Positions 1-8,499 of a stretch of DNA of 40,219 nt are shown in pieces (the first letter of the stretch is position 1; each line of letters starts with the position of its first letter). The stretch is from Verrucomicrobiota bacterium (GTDB taxonomy: Bacteria > Verrucomicrobiota > Verrucomicrobiia > Opitutales > Opitutaceae): assembly GCA_019136515.1 (NCBI GenBank), contig JAGVUB010000050.1, positions 1 to 40,219 on the forward strand. The letters run 5' to 3'. The notes under the pieces are model-generated. The model was given only the letters and a program-made list of their open reading frames with translations. It was not told the origin of the DNA and ran no database searches. A program made the translations under genes and the position numbers.

Positions 1-57
1 AAACGAACGTTCCGGAAGCGCTCCCCGAAAGATCCTTTGGCAAACCTCCCCGTTCCC

Positions 58-80
58 AACGGGCGCAGCCCGTTTGTTCA
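58..80 (+). terminator. Possible terminator hairpin
   Basis: A perfect 7-bp stem (AACGGGC at 58-64 with GCCCGTT at 68-74, 3-nt loop) is followed by a weak T-containing tail. It could end a plus-strand gene left of the window. The T-tract is poor, so this may instead be another intergenic hairpin. Confidence 0.3.
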
Positions 81-111
81 GCAGCCTGCGGACGAAGTCC
101 GACAGGCTGCT
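80..111. repeat. REP-like hairpin
   Basis: A strong imperfect palindrome. AGCAGCCTG (80-88) pairs with CAGGCTGCT (103-111). Inside it CGGAC (89-93) pairs with GTCCG (97-101) around a GAA loop, with one bulged A at 102. No T-run follows directly. It resembles dispersed REP-type hairpins rather than a terminator, and only one copy is seen in this window. Confidence 0.5.
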
Positions 112-385
112 AGTCGAGTCTTTTGCCGGCAACGCCCCGAGTGGGAGTCCTACTCGATGGCGATTCTGTCGGCCCGGGGGAAGCGCTGCTGGCGTCGGGG
201 TTCACGGCCCGGCAGCGTACCGGCGGCTCCGATGCAGGCAAGGGTGTTGTGGCAAGGCCCGGGGGCAGGCGCGCGGATGCAGGAGACGGCACACGTGTAC
301 CACCATCTCTACGCCCCGCGCTTCTGTGCACGGTTCACCTCGGTCACGCGGCCTCAGATCGAATGCCCATTCCCTCTATCCGCCT

Positions 386-417
386 ATCAGTGTTCATCAG
401 TGTGCATCAGTGGTTCC
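386..417 (+). repeat. Three-unit 10-nt repeat element, copy 1
   Basis: Three near-identical units with a 10-nt period: ATCAGTGTTC, ATCAGTGTGC, ATCAGTGG, closed by TTCC, 32 nt in all. Copies with the same length and layout lie at 9917-9948 and 10229-10260. All are intergenic, which suggests a dispersed family. Confidence 0.55.
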
Positions 418-472
418 AACTGTCTGGGTTGCGGCTCCGCCGCGCCAGGGTCGTTGTCGCTCCGGTGCTTGA

Positions 473-527
473 GGTAGGGCGAGGCGTCCCTGCCGAGCCG
501 CGGCTCACCCGGAGGGTTCGCCCTACC
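473..527. repeat. Long inverted repeat
   Basis: Perfect 10-bp arms GGTAGGGCGA (473-482) and TCGCCCTACC (518-527) flank a 35-nt centre that contains the 12-bp palindrome GAGCCGCGGCTC (495-506). The nested symmetry predicts a long hairpin or cruciform. It is probably a dispersed intergenic palindrome, since no gene edge is adjacent. Confidence 0.5.
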
Positions 528-681
528 ACGGACAGCGGCGTTGGACGCAACGCCGCCCACCCGTTTCTCCTGCGAACCTCGCCCGCTGGCCCGCCGCGCC
601 CGCCCCATCCCCGCCGTTCCGTTCTTCGTTTCCTTCTGTGGTCCGTTGCCGCTCCGTGCCGCCACGCCGCGCCGCCGCCGC

Positions 682-2745
682 TCACACCAGCCCCGAGCGC
701 ACGAGCAGCGCGTTGAGGTCGGGCTCGCGGCCCATGAACCGCTTGAACAGCGCCATCGGCTCCTCGGAGTTGCCGCGGCTGAGCACGTGTCGCCGGAAAT
801 CCGCGCCGGTCGCGGCGTTGAAGATCCCCTCGCGCTGAAACCGCGTGAACGCGTCGGCATCGAGCACCTCCGCCCACTTGTACGAGTAATAGGCGGCCGC
901 GTAGCCGACCGAGCTGGAAAACAGATGCCCGAAACGCCGCACCATCGACGGCGCCGCCGGCTCCGTCGGCACCAGGTAGTCGGCGATCGCGGACTTGATC
1001 GCCGCGTCGAGGTCGCCCGCGGCGTAGCGCTCGGGATGCAGGTGCAGCTCGAGGTCCATCTTGCCGAACGAGAGCTGGCGCATCGTCGCCGTCGCCGCCC
1101 GGAAATTCCGCGCCGCCTTCATCTTGGCGAACAGCTCCTGCGGGATCGTCGCGCCGGTCTCGAAGTGCCGCGCGAAGAGGTCCAGCCCCTCGCGCTCCCA
1201 TGTCCAGTTCTCCATGATCTGCGAGGGCAGCTCAACGAAGTCCCATGCCACGTTCACGCCGTTGAGCGTCTTGTACGGCACCTCGCCGAGGAGGTGGTGC
1301 AGCAGGTGGCCGAACTCGTGGAAGATCGTCTCAACCTCGCGGTGCGTGAGCAGCGCCGGCTTGTCGCCAGCCGGCGGAGTCAGGTTGCCGCAGATCAGCC
1401 CGAGGTGCGGCGCGAGTCGGCCGTCGGCCTGCGGCTCGCCGGTGATCAGGAAGTTCATCCACGCACCGCCGCGCTTCGACTCGCGCGGATGCCAGTCGGC
1501 GTAGAACGACCCGAGGTGCCGCCCGTCCTTCTCGTCGCGCAGCTCGTAGAACTTCACCTCCGGGTGCCAGACCTCCGCCGCGCCGGCGGGCCGCTCGACG
1601 GCCTGCACGCCGAACGTGCGCCGGCACACCTCGAACAGCCCGGCGATCACCCGTTCCAGCGGGAAATACGGCCGCAGCGCCTCCTCGTCGAAGGCGTAGC
1701 GCTCCTGCCGCAGCTTCTCCGCCCAGTAACCGATTTCCCAGGGCGCCAGTCGGCCGACCGGGCGTCCCGCGCGCTCCGCGGCGAACCGCTCCAGCTCCGC
1801 CGTCTCGCGGGCGAACGCCGCGCCCACGCGCGCGTGCAGGTCCTCGACGAAGTGCAGCGCCGTCGCGCCGTCGCGGGCCATCCGCCGCTCAAGCACCTGG
1901 TCCGGGAAATGCGACTTGCCGAGCAGCGTCGCCTTCTCGTGGCGCAACGCCAGGATCTGGCGGACGAGCGCGGTGTTGTCGTGCGCGCCGGTCGCGCCCA
2001 CGCCGCACGAGCCCTCCCACATCCGGCGCCGCAGCGCGGCGTCGTCGAGGTAGGTCATGAACGGTTCGAGCGACGGCATGTGCAGCGTGAACCGCCACTT
2101 CGGCTGCGCCTCGCTGCCGTGCCCCTTCGCCAGCGCGTTGCGCCGCGCGGCCTCCTTCGCGCGCGCGGGCAGCCCGGCGAGCTTCGATTCGTCGTCGACG
2201 ACCAGCTCCCAGGCGTTGGTCGAATCGAGCACGTTCTCCGAGTACTTCTGGCAGAGCTGCGAGAGCTCGGACTCCAGTTTCTCCAGACGCGCCTTCTTCT
2301 CCGGCGGCAGGTCCGCGCCGGCCTGACGGAAGTCCGCCATCGTCTCCTCGAAGAGCCGCTTCTGTACACCCGTCAGCGCCATCGCCTCGGGTGTGGCCGC
2401 GAAGGCGCGCAGCGCGGCCCATAGCTTTTCGTTGAGCGGGATCTTCGCGTAGAACTCGGACACCGCCGGCAGCATGGCGTTGTACGCCTCGCGCAGCTCC
2501 GGCGAGTCGGCCACGGAGTTCAGGTGACCGACGAATCCCCACGCGCGGCCGAGCTCGTCGCATGCGCGCTCCAGCGCCTCGGCCGTCGAGGCGAACGTCA
2601 CCGTCGCCAGATCCTGGTTGGCCACGGCGTCGAGGTTGCGCTGCGCGCGGGCGAGCGCCTCGGTGATGTCGGGCCCGACGGCGGCGGGCACGAGCTGCGA
2701 CCAGCGGACGGCGAAATCGGGGGCGAGGAAGGGATGCGTGGCCAT
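682..2745 (-). CDS. M3 family oligopeptidase (oligopeptidase A-like)
   Basis: A 687-residue zinc metallopeptidase of family M3 (oligopeptidase A, thimet oligopeptidase, Dcp). These cytosolic enzymes cut short peptides, including released signal peptides. The HExxH zinc motif reads HEFGH, with H476, E477 and H480. Other family landmarks are a helical N-terminal half, the stretch YAFDEEALRPYFPLE before the catalytic domain, and the C-terminal SSVGYAAAYYSYKWAEV segment. Length is typical of the family. I start at the ATG giving MATHPFLAPDF, because the frame upstream is Arg-rich and unlike M3 proteins. No signal peptide is seen. The gene is 58 bp downstream of the TonB receptor gene on the same strand. 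Which M3 subfamily it belongs to cannot be fixed by eye. Confidence 0.93.
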   Translation of the reverse strand: MATHPFLAPDFAVRWSQLVPAAVGPDITEALARAQRNLDAVANQDLATVTFASTAEALERACDELGRAWGFVGHLNSVADSPELREAYNAMLPAVSEFYAKIPLNEKLWAALRAFAATPEAMALTGVQKRLFEETMADFRQAGADLPPEKKARLEKLESELSQLCQKYSENVLDSTNAWELVVDDESKLAGLPARAKEAARRNALAKGHGSEAQPKWRFTLHMPSLEPFMTYLDDAALRRRMWEGSCGVGATGAHDNTALVRQILALRHEKATLLGKSHFPDQVLERRMARDGATALHFVEDLHARVGAAFARETAELERFAAERAGRPVGRLAPWEIGYWAEKLRQERYAFDEEALRPYFPLERVIAGLFEVCRRTFGVQAVERPAGAAEVWHPEVKFYELRDEKDGRHLGSFYADWHPRESKRGGAWMNFLITGEPQADGRLAPHLGLICGNLTPPAGDKPALLTHREVETIFHEFGHLLHHLLGEVPYKTLNGVNVAWDFVELPSQIMENWTWEREGLDLFARHFETGATIPQELFAKMKAARNFRAATATMRQLSFGKMDLELHLHPERYAAGDLDAAIKSAIADYLVPTEPAAPSMVRRFGHLFSSSVGYAAAYYSYKWAEVLDADAFTRFQREGIFNAATGADFRRHVLSRGNSEEPMALFKRFMGREPDLNALLVRSGLV

Positions 2746-2803
2746 GCTGCCGCCGAGCAACCCGCCCGCCCCTACCCGAGTCAAACCGCAAAGGCGCCGA
2801 CGA

Positions 2804-4645
2804 TCACCAGCGATACGCCAGACCGAACGAATACTGCCGCGGCGAGGCGGGCACCGCCGGGACCTCCTCGAAGGCGCAGTCCCACATGTTCTCGACCTGC
2901 GCCGAGAGTTCGAGCCCACGGAGCTGCGGGACAAACCAGTGCACGCTGAACGAGGAGATCAACGCCCGCGGACTGCTCCGCCGCAGGGAGTTCGGCTCCT
3001 GCTCGCGATACTCGTTGTCGCAGCGCAGCTCGAGCTGCGTGAGCGGTTGCCAGACCAGGGCGGCCGTCACGCGGTGCTGGGCGAAGTTCAGGGCGTAGAA
3101 ACTGGCGTCGACGGACGCCGAACCGTAGTCCTCGTCCTTTTGAAGCCAGGTGTAGCCGAACGTGGCGCGGCCGTGCCGCCACCGATAAGTGGCGACAGTC
3201 TCCCACCCCATCGTGTCGATGTCGACGGCGTTGGCCGTGCGCGCAGTCACACCCTCCCGAAAGGTCCAGTCGGTGAGATCGCGATCCTGCCGCAGAAAGA
3301 AGGCGGTCTGCACCTCGAGCCGACCGACCGTGTGGCGGGCGCCGAGCTCCCAGTTTGTGCTCCGGGTGCGGCCGAGTTCGGGATTTCCACGGAAGAGCCC
3401 GGCCCCGGCCGGGGAGTTGAGCGCGGTATAGCTGGAGACCTGCGAATCCCCGGCCACCTGCGCGTAGAGGCGCGTGGTGCCACCGGCCGCACCGACATGG
3501 CGCCATGCCAGTTCCGCGAGGGGCGCCACCGCGTCGGACCCGCGGTTGTCGTCGACCCAACTCGCCCCCGCCTGCACCTCGAGCCGGTCGGCCGAAGTCA
3601 GGACGAACGTGCGCGCGGCATCGGCAGACGTTTTCCAATACGTGCGGGTGCTAAAACGCCCGGCGGTGAGCGAGGTCGAGTCGAGCGAGTCGGCGGCTGC
3701 CTCCGCGCGCCCACGCACCAGCCAGCCGTCGAGGATCTCGCGCCGCCCCTCCAGCGCGACCGCGGTCACCTGCGTCTCGTGTTCGTAGGGATCGAACCGG
3801 CCGGGTTGCGTGCGGTCGGCCTCGTAGTCGTCGGTGTTGCGCCGCCAGAGCGCGGAGGCCTGCCAGTACTCACCGTCGGTCGTGCCGACACGGTGGTTGA
3901 GCGCGAGCAGGGTGGTGGCGAGGTCCTCGGTCTCGAGCCAGTTGAAGGGGGTATAGAGATTGGGCCAGCCGAAGAACTTCGTCTGGTGTCCGGCGAAGAG
4001 ATCGGTCTGCGCGCCATCGCGGATAACCTGCAGGCGGGCGGCGTAACGGTTGAAGCGGTGATCGCCGCCCGCAATCGCGCCGTCCGACTCCGAGTGCGCC
4101 ACCGAGACATCGGTGGCGATCACGCCACCACTGGCAAGGGGCCGGGCGACACCGTGGTAGAGATGGCCACGCCAAGTGGCGTGTTCCCCGCCCGAGAGGC
4201 TCAACTCGCCCCGCGTCTCGATCGGCGCCCACTCGTACGCCAGCGTGGCGACGCTGGAGTTGAGTCCCGCGATGGCCGCCTCGATCCCGGTCAGCACGCG
4301 CACCGGCGCCAGCATGGCGGGCGCCACCGGCAACTCGGCGGCGTAGTGGCCGGTCTGGGGATCGACGTAGGCGACCCCGCCGATCCGGAAACCGGTGTTC
4401 TCAAACAGTCCGCCGCGCACCGCGATGTCGGCCTGCCCCTCCGCGAAGTTGCGCGCCTGGACATCGACCGAGGGCTCGAACCGCAGCCCGGATACCGGCA
4501 TGGCGAAGGTGGCCACCGGCGTGTCGTTGGCCACGCGCAGCGCCGTCGTCACGAACGGCGGCAGGGTCACGACCTCCTCGGCGGGGAGCCAAGCCGGAGC
4601 GCCGGCAACAAGGAGCAGGACGAGGAGACGGGACGGACGGTTCAT
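2804..4645 (-). CDS. TonB-dependent outer-membrane receptor
   Basis: A 613-residue protein with an N-terminal signal peptide (hydrophobic residues 7-21, cleavage probably near PAEE). It then shows V-x-L-P-P-F-V, a motif I associate with TonB-dependent receptors of Opitutales. A short plug region (about 40-140, with ADIAVRGGLFENTGFRIGG) precedes a barrel of alternating polar/aromatic strands. FRGNPEL and NWELGARH are typical barrel motifs, and the protein ends in YRW, an aromatic terminus recognised by the BAM machinery. It is short for a siderophore receptor and nearer BtuB size. The substrate is unknown and I saw no cobalamin riboswitch upstream. A perfect inverted repeat lies just before the start codon. 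Confidence 0.88.
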   Translation of the reverse strand: MNRPSRLLVLLLVAGAPAWLPAEEVVTLPPFVTTALRVANDTPVATFAMPVSGLRFEPSVDVQARNFAEGQADIAVRGGLFENTGFRIGGVAYVDPQTGHYAAELPVAPAMLAPVRVLTGIEAAIAGLNSSVATLAYEWAPIETRGELSLSGGEHATWRGHLYHGVARPLASGGVIATDVSVAHSESDGAIAGGDHRFNRYAARLQVIRDGAQTDLFAGHQTKFFGWPNLYTPFNWLETEDLATTLLALNHRVGTTDGEYWQASALWRRNTDDYEADRTQPGRFDPYEHETQVTAVALEGRREILDGWLVRGRAEAAADSLDSTSLTAGRFSTRTYWKTSADAARTFVLTSADRLEVQAGASWVDDNRGSDAVAPLAELAWRHVGAAGGTTRLYAQVAGDSQVSSYTALNSPAGAGLFRGNPELGRTRSTNWELGARHTVGRLEVQTAFFLRQDRDLTDWTFREGVTARTANAVDIDTMGWETVATYRWRHGRATFGYTWLQKDEDYGSASVDASFYALNFAQHRVTAALVWQPLTQLELRCDNEYREQEPNSLRRSSPRALISSFSVHWFVPQLRGLELSAQVENMWDCAFEEVPAVPASPRQYSFGLAYRW

Positions 4646-4654
4646 CGGCCGCTG

Positions 4655-4681
4655 GTTAAGTTGAATTTCGATAAACTTAAC
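4655..4681 (-). promoter_or_regulatory. Inverted repeat in the TonB receptor leader
   Basis: GTTAAGTT (4655-4662) and AACTTAAC (4674-4681) are perfect 8-bp inverted arms separated by 11 nt. The block is AT-rich, unlike the surrounding DNA, and starts about 10 nt upstream of the receptor start codon. It could be a repressor operator or an RNA hairpin that hides the ribosome-binding site. I cannot assign a regulator. Confidence 0.4.
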
Positions 4682-4724
4682 AAGCGCGGATTTTCGGCCC
4701 CGCCCCTCCCGCCGCGTCCGGGCA

Positions 4725-4752
4725 CAAAAAACGCGGGCCGTGCGGCCCGCGT
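4725..4752 (-). terminator. Rho-independent terminator of the ferredoxin gene
   Basis: Read on the minus strand, a 10-bp GC-rich stem (4743-4752 with 4731-4740, 2-nt loop) is followed by a run of six to seven T. It lies about 33 bp past the ferredoxin stop codon and separates that gene from the TonB receptor. Confidence 0.8.
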
Positions 4753-4784
4753 CATGGAATATTGGCTATGGCTGGGGGTGCGGC

Positions 4785-5021
4785 TTATTCGTCGCCGTCG
4801 TTGCCGATCGCCTCGACCGGGCAACCTTCGAGCGCCTCGGTGCACTTGGCGATGTCCTCGTCGGTCGCGGGCTGCTTGGAGACGAACGTGTAGCCGCCCT
4901 CTTCATTGCGCGCGAAGAAGTCCGGCGCCGTTTCGCGGCACAGATCGCAGTCGATGCACTGCTGATCGACGTAGAATTTGCCGGCAATGTTGTCGGCCCA
5001 TTTTTCAGCTTTGTTCGCCAT
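4785..5021 (-). CDS. Single-cluster 4Fe-4S ferredoxin
   Basis: A 78-residue acidic electron carrier. The cluster motif C-I-D-C-D-L-C lies in the first third, and a distal Cys-Pro (EGCPVEAI) completes the [4Fe-4S] site. One more Cys in IAKCTEAL could form the disulfide seen in some monocluster ferredoxins. The size and the one-cluster pattern match the Desulfovibrio/Thermotoga-type ferredoxins. The start ATG gives MANKAEKWADN, and a strong terminator follows the gene, so it is probably a single-gene transcript. Its redox partner is not evident here, although several radical SAM enzymes in the window need a low-potential donor. Confidence 0.9.
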   Translation of the reverse strand: MANKAEKWADNIAGKFYVDQQCIDCDLCRETAPDFFARNEEGGYTFVSKQPATDEDIAKCTEALEGCPVEAIGNDGDE

Positions 5022-5198
5022 AGTGGCGGAAGAAGAAGTCGGCGTGCCGATGCGAGTCAAGAGGCGAAGCCGATACGGCGGAGGGGGGGCAACCTGAGGC
5101 AGGGCCAGAAGCGCATTCCCTGGGACCGCGCCTTGGCCGTTGCAAAACGCGAGCGACAGCTTTGTTTTCGCCGGAACACCTGTCTGCCACCGTCCCCG

Positions 5199-6092
5199 AT
5201 GATCTCCGACCGTTACTACATGCGTGATCCCAATCCCGCCAAGGGGCTCGCCCCTTTGCTCTGGCTGATCGGCGCCTTGGTCGGCTGCTTCATCCTGCAG
5301 CGAGTCGTGGAGTGGGCCGCCCCGGGGTCGACCTACGACTGGGTGGCGCTCACTGCCGACACCATCCGCCACGGGCGCGTCTGGACGCTGCTCACCTACA
5401 GCGTCCTGCACGAACCGAACAACCTGCTCCACCTGATCTTCAACGCGCTGGGCATCCTGTTCATCGGCCGGCTGCTGCTGCCCACGGTCGGCACGCGGCG
5501 TTTCCTGCTGACGTATTTCGGCGCGGCATTGGCCGGCGGCGTCTTCTGGCTCGCGGTCAACTTCACCTCCCCCAGTCGCCCTGTCCTGCTCGGTGCCTCG
5601 GCCGGCACCTACGGGCTGCTGGCCCTGTTCTGCTGCCGCTTCGCCTTCGATCGCATGACGGTCCTGCTCTTCTTCGTCATCCCGGTGACGATCGTGCCCC
5701 GGTATTTCCTGATCGTGATCGGGGCGATCGAGACGATCTTCTTCCTCTTCGCCGAACTCTTCCCTGTCGGCGCGCCGAGTACCTTCGCCCACTCCGCCCA
5801 TGTCGCGGGCCTGCTCGCCGGCATCATCGCCTACCGTGCCATGACCGCCCGCGACGCCGCTGCGGACGAAGAACCGCCGTCGCGGGCCGCGATCGAGCTG
5901 CCCGCCTGGCGCCGCAAGAAGAAGACCGCCGCCGAGGCCCCCTCGTTCAAGGTCAACCTCACCGGACGGGAAAACCTCAAGGCCGAGGTCGATCGCATCC
6001 TCGACAAGATCAACACCAGCGGGTTCGGGTCCCTCACCGCCGAGGAGAAGCGCACGCTCGACGAGGCGCGGGACATGATGACCAAACGTTAG
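5199..6092 (+). CDS. Rhomboid family intramembrane serine protease
   Basis: A 297-residue polytopic membrane protein of the rhomboid family, which cleaves transmembrane substrates inside the bilayer. The catalytic serine is S134 in G-A-S-A-G and the paired histidine is H201 in AHSAHVAG. The first loop has HEPNNLLHLIFNALGI, matching the family's H-x(4)-H-x(3)-N pattern. About six hydrophobic helices fill residues 20-215, and a basic cytoplasmic tail of roughly 80 residues follows. I chose the ATG at 5199; a second ATG seven codons later (5220) is possible. The much longer open frame upstream overlaps the ferredoxin gene and is not coding. The natural substrate is unknown. Confidence 0.9.
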   Translation: MISDRYYMRDPNPAKGLAPLLWLIGALVGCFILQRVVEWAAPGSTYDWVALTADTIRHGRVWTLLTYSVLHEPNNLLHLIFNALGILFIGRLLLPTVGTRRFLLTYFGAALAGGVFWLAVNFTSPSRPVLLGASAGTYGLLALFCCRFAFDRMTVLLFFVIPVTIVPRYFLIVIGAIETIFFLFAELFPVGAPSTFAHSAHVAGLLAGIIAYRAMTARDAAADEEPPSRAAIELPAWRRKKKTAAEAPSFKVNLTGRENLKAEVDRILDKINTSGFGSLTAEEKRTLDEARDMMTKR

Positions 6093-6291
6093 CGCGCCCG
6101 GTCCTCCGTGCGAAGCGGTGCCGCTGCCGCGCCCAAGCGCACCGCGCCGCCGCCGATTACGATCAGTCGCCCCCGGGGGCCTTCAGCCCCGTGAGCTTGC
6201 GCCGATACCCCGTCTCGCAACACTGCCCATCGGTTTCACCCCGGGAACCTTCCGCTTCCGGGCGTTTCCTTCCTTCATCCACTTTCTCCAC

Positions 6292-8499
6292 GTGATCCGT
6301 CGTCTTCTCTCCACCCTCCTCGCCGCCACCGTCGCCGTCCTGGCAGTCGGGGCCGAGGCCTCCACGTTCACCACCACCTCGGTGATGGCCCAAGAGACCA
6401 CCCGCATGGTGCGTTTTCTCGAGAGTTTCCATTTCCAAGGCCGCGAACTCACCACCGACGACTTCCACCAACTCCTCCCCGACTTCATGGCCGAGCTCGA
6501 CTCCCAGCGGCTGTTCTTTCTGGCCGCCGATCGGGAGCAACTCACCGCGCGTTTCAGCGAACGCCTCGCCAAGGATCTGCGCTATCTCGGTAATATCGAC
6601 GCCGCCTACGCCGCGTTCCGCCTCTACCGCGATCGCGTCACCGCGCGGGTGACATGGATCAACCTCGAGCTCGCCAAGGACACCGACTTCACCACGAACG
6701 AGGAATTCCAGTGGGACCGCACCAAGGCCCCCTGGCCCGCCACGCTCGACGATGCCAACGACCTCTGGCGCCGCCGCCTCAAGTTCGAGCTCCTGCAGGA
6801 CCTCCTCAACGACAAGCCCATCGAGACCGCCAAGGAAAACGTCCGCAAACGTTACGAGCGCCTGCAGCGCAGCCTCGACGAGATCGACGCCGAGGAGGTT
6901 CAGGAGATCTATCTCACCACCCTCGCCGCCATGTACGATCCGCACACCTCGTACATGTCGCCCTCCACCCTCGACGACTTCAACATGCAGATGCGCCTCA
7001 AGCTCATCGGCATCGGCGCCCAGCTCTCCGACCAGGACGGCATCTGCACCATCCGCGAACTCATCCCCGGTGGCCCCGCCGACCGTTCCAGGCTGCTGCG
7101 CCCCAACGACAAGATCGTCGGCGTCGCCCAAGGCCCGGCCGACTTCGTCGACGTCGTCGGCATGAAGCTGCGCAAGGTCGTCCAGCTCATCCGCGGCGAC
7201 AAGGGCACCACCGTCCGCCTCCTCATCCAACCCGGCGACGCCACCGATTCCTCCGCGCGCCGCGAGATCTCCCTCGTCCGCGACGAGGTCAAACTCAACG
7301 ACAAGCGCGCGCGCGCCACCCTCGAACAGGTCCCCGCCGCCGACGGCCAGGGCACGCGGCCCATCGGTGTCATCGAGTTGCCCGCCTTCTACGGCGCCAA
7401 CGAGGACGAGGGCGGCAACCCCGGCGTCAGCGCCACCACCGACGTCGAGGAACTGCTCCGCAAGCTCATCGCCGCTGGCGCCAAAGGCATCGTGCTCGAC
7501 CTACGTCGCAACGGCGGCGGCCTGCTCTCCGAAGCCGTCGACCTCACCGGCCTCTTCATCGCCCGCGGCCCCGTCGTCCAAGTGCGCGACTCGCTCAACC
7601 GCGTCGAGGTCCGCGACGACGAGAACCCCCGCACCGTCTGGGATGGCCCCCTCGCCGTCCTCACCTCCCGCTACAGCGCCTCCGCCTCCGAGATCGTCGC
7701 CGGCGCCCTCCAGAACTACGGCCGCGCCATCGTCGTCGGCGACAACTCCACCCATGGCAAGGGCACGGTGCAGACCATCATGCCCATCCTCGACGACTCC
7801 CGCTTCCGTCGGTTCCTCGAGGACCCGCCCCGCAGTGGCGCCACCAAGATGACGATCCAGAAGTTCTACCTGCCCAACGGCGTCTCCACCCAGAACCGCG
7901 GCGTGGTCTCCGACATCTCGCTGCCCTCCATCGAGGAGTTTCTCCCCATCGGCGAATCCGACCTCCCGCACGCCCTCGCGTGGGACACCATCAAATCCAC
8001 CCGTTTCGAAGGCTCCTCCCTCGACGCCCGTTTCGTCGACCTCCTGCGCCAGCGCAGCCAGGCCCGCCAATCCACGCTCGAGGAGTTCGCCTACCTCCGC
8101 CGCAACATCGACCGCTTCAAGCAGTACGAGGAGCGCAAGAGCGTCTCCCTCAACCTCGAGACCCGCCGCGCCGAGAAGAAGGAAGGCGATGCCTTCCGCG
8201 ATGCCGCCAAGCAGCAACGCCTCGAACTCGCCAAGCTCAACTTCACCACCGCCGAGGTCGTGCTCGACAACATCGAGCCCACCCCCGAACCGTCGACTCC
8301 GCCCGCGAAGGATGACGACGAGGACGACGAGACGGACGACGACACCGACGACCCGAAGACGAGGATCGACATCCACCTGCGCGAAAGCCTCCGCGTGCTC
8401 TCCGACGCCATCGACCTCTGGCCCCAGCCTCAGCTCTGGGCCCAGAGCAGCCATCCCGTCGCCGCCAATCAGCGCAATCGCTTCGCGCCGATCCCCTGA
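6292..8499 (+). CDS. prc: S41 C-terminal processing (tail-specific) protease
   Basis: A 735-residue periplasmic serine protease of the Prc/Tsp type, which degrades or trims proteins from their C-termini. A GTG start gives a clean signal peptide (VIRRLLSTLLAATVAVLAVGAEA); upstream codons in this frame look non-coding. A helical N-terminal platform is followed by a PDZ domain (around residues 240-340), then the S41 catalytic fold with the S-A-S-E nucleophile S464 and the lysine K490 in GKGT. The tail has a very acidic D/E-rich stretch near residues 670-690 before a last helix, which is unusual. The length agrees with E. coli Prc (about 680 residues). Confidence 0.92.
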   Translation: MIRRLLSTLLAATVAVLAVGAEASTFTTTSVMAQETTRMVRFLESFHFQGRELTTDDFHQLLPDFMAELDSQRLFFLAADREQLTARFSERLAKDLRYLGNIDAAYAAFRLYRDRVTARVTWINLELAKDTDFTTNEEFQWDRTKAPWPATLDDANDLWRRRLKFELLQDLLNDKPIETAKENVRKRYERLQRSLDEIDAEEVQEIYLTTLAAMYDPHTSYMSPSTLDDFNMQMRLKLIGIGAQLSDQDGICTIRELIPGGPADRSRLLRPNDKIVGVAQGPADFVDVVGMKLRKVVQLIRGDKGTTVRLLIQPGDATDSSARREISLVRDEVKLNDKRARATLEQVPAADGQGTRPIGVIELPAFYGANEDEGGNPGVSATTDVEELLRKLIAAGAKGIVLDLRRNGGGLLSEAVDLTGLFIARGPVVQVRDSLNRVEVRDDENPRTVWDGPLAVLTSRYSASASEIVAGALQNYGRAIVVGDNSTHGKGTVQTIMPILDDSRFRRFLEDPPRSGATKMTIQKFYLPNGVSTQNRGVVSDISLPSIEEFLPIGESDLPHALAWDTIKSTRFEGSSLDARFVDLLRQRSQARQSTLEEFAYLRRNIDRFKQYEERKSVSLNLETRRAEKKEGDAFRDAAKQQRLELAKLNFTTAEVVLDNIEPTPEPSTPPAKDDDEDDETDDDTDDPKTRIDIHLRESLRVLSDAIDLWPQPQLWAQSSHPVAANQRNRFAPIP

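Larger units (their letters stand above)
1..681. other. Gene-free stretch with repeat elements
   Basis: I recognise no protein or RNA gene here. Open frames exist on both strands, but they overlap one another, are Arg/Pro/Ala-rich and resemble no family I know, as expected of chance frames in high-GC DNA. The stretch holds a possible terminator (58-80), a strong hairpin (80-111), a three-unit repeat (386-417) and a long inverted repeat (473-527), listed separately. It lies downstream of the minus-strand M3 peptidase, so it is the 3' flank of that gene. Confidence 0.6.

Noticed and set aside
1..681. A partial gene entering from the left edge
   Set aside because: None of the frames gives a recognisable domain, and the region is dense in palindromes.
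541..2424. A 627-residue plus-strand open frame opposite the M3 peptidase
   Set aside because: It is antisense to a clear metallopeptidase, is rich in Arg, Val and Glu, and matches no family; high GC keeps the frame open.
2746..4800. Cobalamin riboswitch upstream of the TonB receptor
   Set aside because: The upstream space is only about 140 bp, holds the ferredoxin terminator and shows no B12-box-like core.
2618..5023. An 801-residue plus-strand frame across the TonB receptor and ferredoxin genes
   Set aside because: It is antisense to two well-supported genes, and its composition is that of a shadow frame.
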